From positions 86,633 to 150,632 of the forward strand of contig MPNO01000005.1 in the NCBI GenBank assembly GCA_002239065.1: DNA of 64,000 nucleotides. The letters run 5' to 3'. The translations under genes and the position numbers were made by a program. The notes beneath the pieces were generated by a model that saw only the letters and a program-made list of their open reading frames with translations, ran no database searches and was not told the origin of the DNA. Positions 63,888 to 64,000 of this stretch are shown here, piece after piece; position 1 is the stretch's first letter, and each line of letters starts with the position of its first letter. This DNA is from Defluviicoccus sp. bin129. GTDB taxonomy: Bacteria; Pseudomonadota; Alphaproteobacteria; MPNO01.

Positions 63888-64000
63888 GTGCGCCGTGGCA
63901 AGGCGCCGACCCTCAGCGGGTGCGAATCCCGCCCGGCAACTGTCGCTCCGGCCGGTAGCAATCGGAGCGGTTGAAGGAGGTAACGACTTCGACTGAAGCA
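63888..64000 (+). mobile_element. 5' end of a probable group IIC intron (cut by window edge)
   Basis: The sequence begins GTGCGCC, a canonical group II intron 5' end, then GGCAAGGCGCC and GCGGGTGCGAATCCCGC, which parallel GUGUGCC...GGGUGAGAGUCCC of the Oceanobacillus class C intron, followed by GGTAGCAATCGGAGCGG. It lies 8 bases after a terminator hairpin, the class IIC target preference. The reverse transcriptase would lie beyond the window. Inferred from resemblance, not from folding. Confidence 0.65.

Noticed and set aside
63888..64000. Cobalamin riboswitch (GGTGCGA ... GGCAACTGT resembles part of it)
   Set aside because: The upstream GGGAA and downstream GCCACTG blocks are absent, and the GTGCGCC start after a terminator fits a group IIC intron better.

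Overview
The window is a very GC-rich stretch, close to 70% by eye, from what looks like an alphaproteobacterium with a large oxidative-catabolic repertoire. The pointers are the gene content (citramalate synthase, NAD-linked FdsA/FdsB-type formate dehydrogenase, many Rieske oxygenases, several glutathione transferases), a dnaK promoter resembling alphaproteobacterial RpoH sites, and dispersed palindromic repeats of a type common in that class. Genes are densely packed, with many 1-4 nt start/stop overlaps. No rRNA, tRNA or CRISPR array was seen.

Layout. 1-6065: end of a LysR regulator, an 8-oxoguanine-deaminase-like amidohydrolase, a homocysteine S-methyltransferase, a flavin monooxygenase and two glutathione transferases. 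6287-10944: a DUF2157 membrane protein, its GDYXXLXY partner (broken by a 119-bp insertion), a third glutathione transferase and a BCCT transporter. 10941-15313: a MetE-C-like methyltransferase, then dnaJ and dnaK. 15470-22480: a DUF1848 iron-sulphur protein, then two divergent genes that each need an in-frame UGA to be read as selenocysteine: an AhpD-like peroxidase (CxxU) and a DsbA/FrnE-like oxidoreductase (UxxC). The second heads an operon with a short-chain dehydrogenase, a glutamine-synthetase-like ligase and both subunits of a Rieske dioxygenase. 22493-28029: NAD-dependent formate dehydrogenase in one operon with a VanA-type Rieske oxygenase. 28330-35340: a housekeeping operon (DUF3553, trmJ, cimA, cysS, nadE, class II DAHP synthase). 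35447-39874: glutathione reductase, a biotin carrier with a carboxyltransferase, and a luciferase-like oxidoreductase.

40009-48190: small enzymes, an AraC regulator, a second VanA-type Rieske gene facing a small beta-type subunit, a PIN/Phd toxin-antitoxin pair, a threonine dehydratase and two related nucleases. 48343-59212: hydantoinase A/B, a YrbL-like protein, two more Rieske oxygenases (one frame-broken), a P450 with its ferredoxin, clpS and a PreA-like dehydrogenase. hyuA and preA share a palindromic operator-like site. 59304-64000: a lower-GC ATPase plus TOPRIM-like pair that resembles two-gene phage-defence modules, an AlkD-like protein, an MFS exporter, a toxin-antitoxin pair whose toxin has an amber stop, and the 5' end of a probable group IIC intron placed just after a terminator hairpin.

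The most notable result is the selenoprotein pair. Both UGAs sit at catalytic thiol positions, both frames continue with family-like protein, and each UGA is followed at a suitable distance by a hairpin with the same apical loop, CGUGC. The formate dehydrogenase, often a selenoenzyme elsewhere, carries cysteine here.
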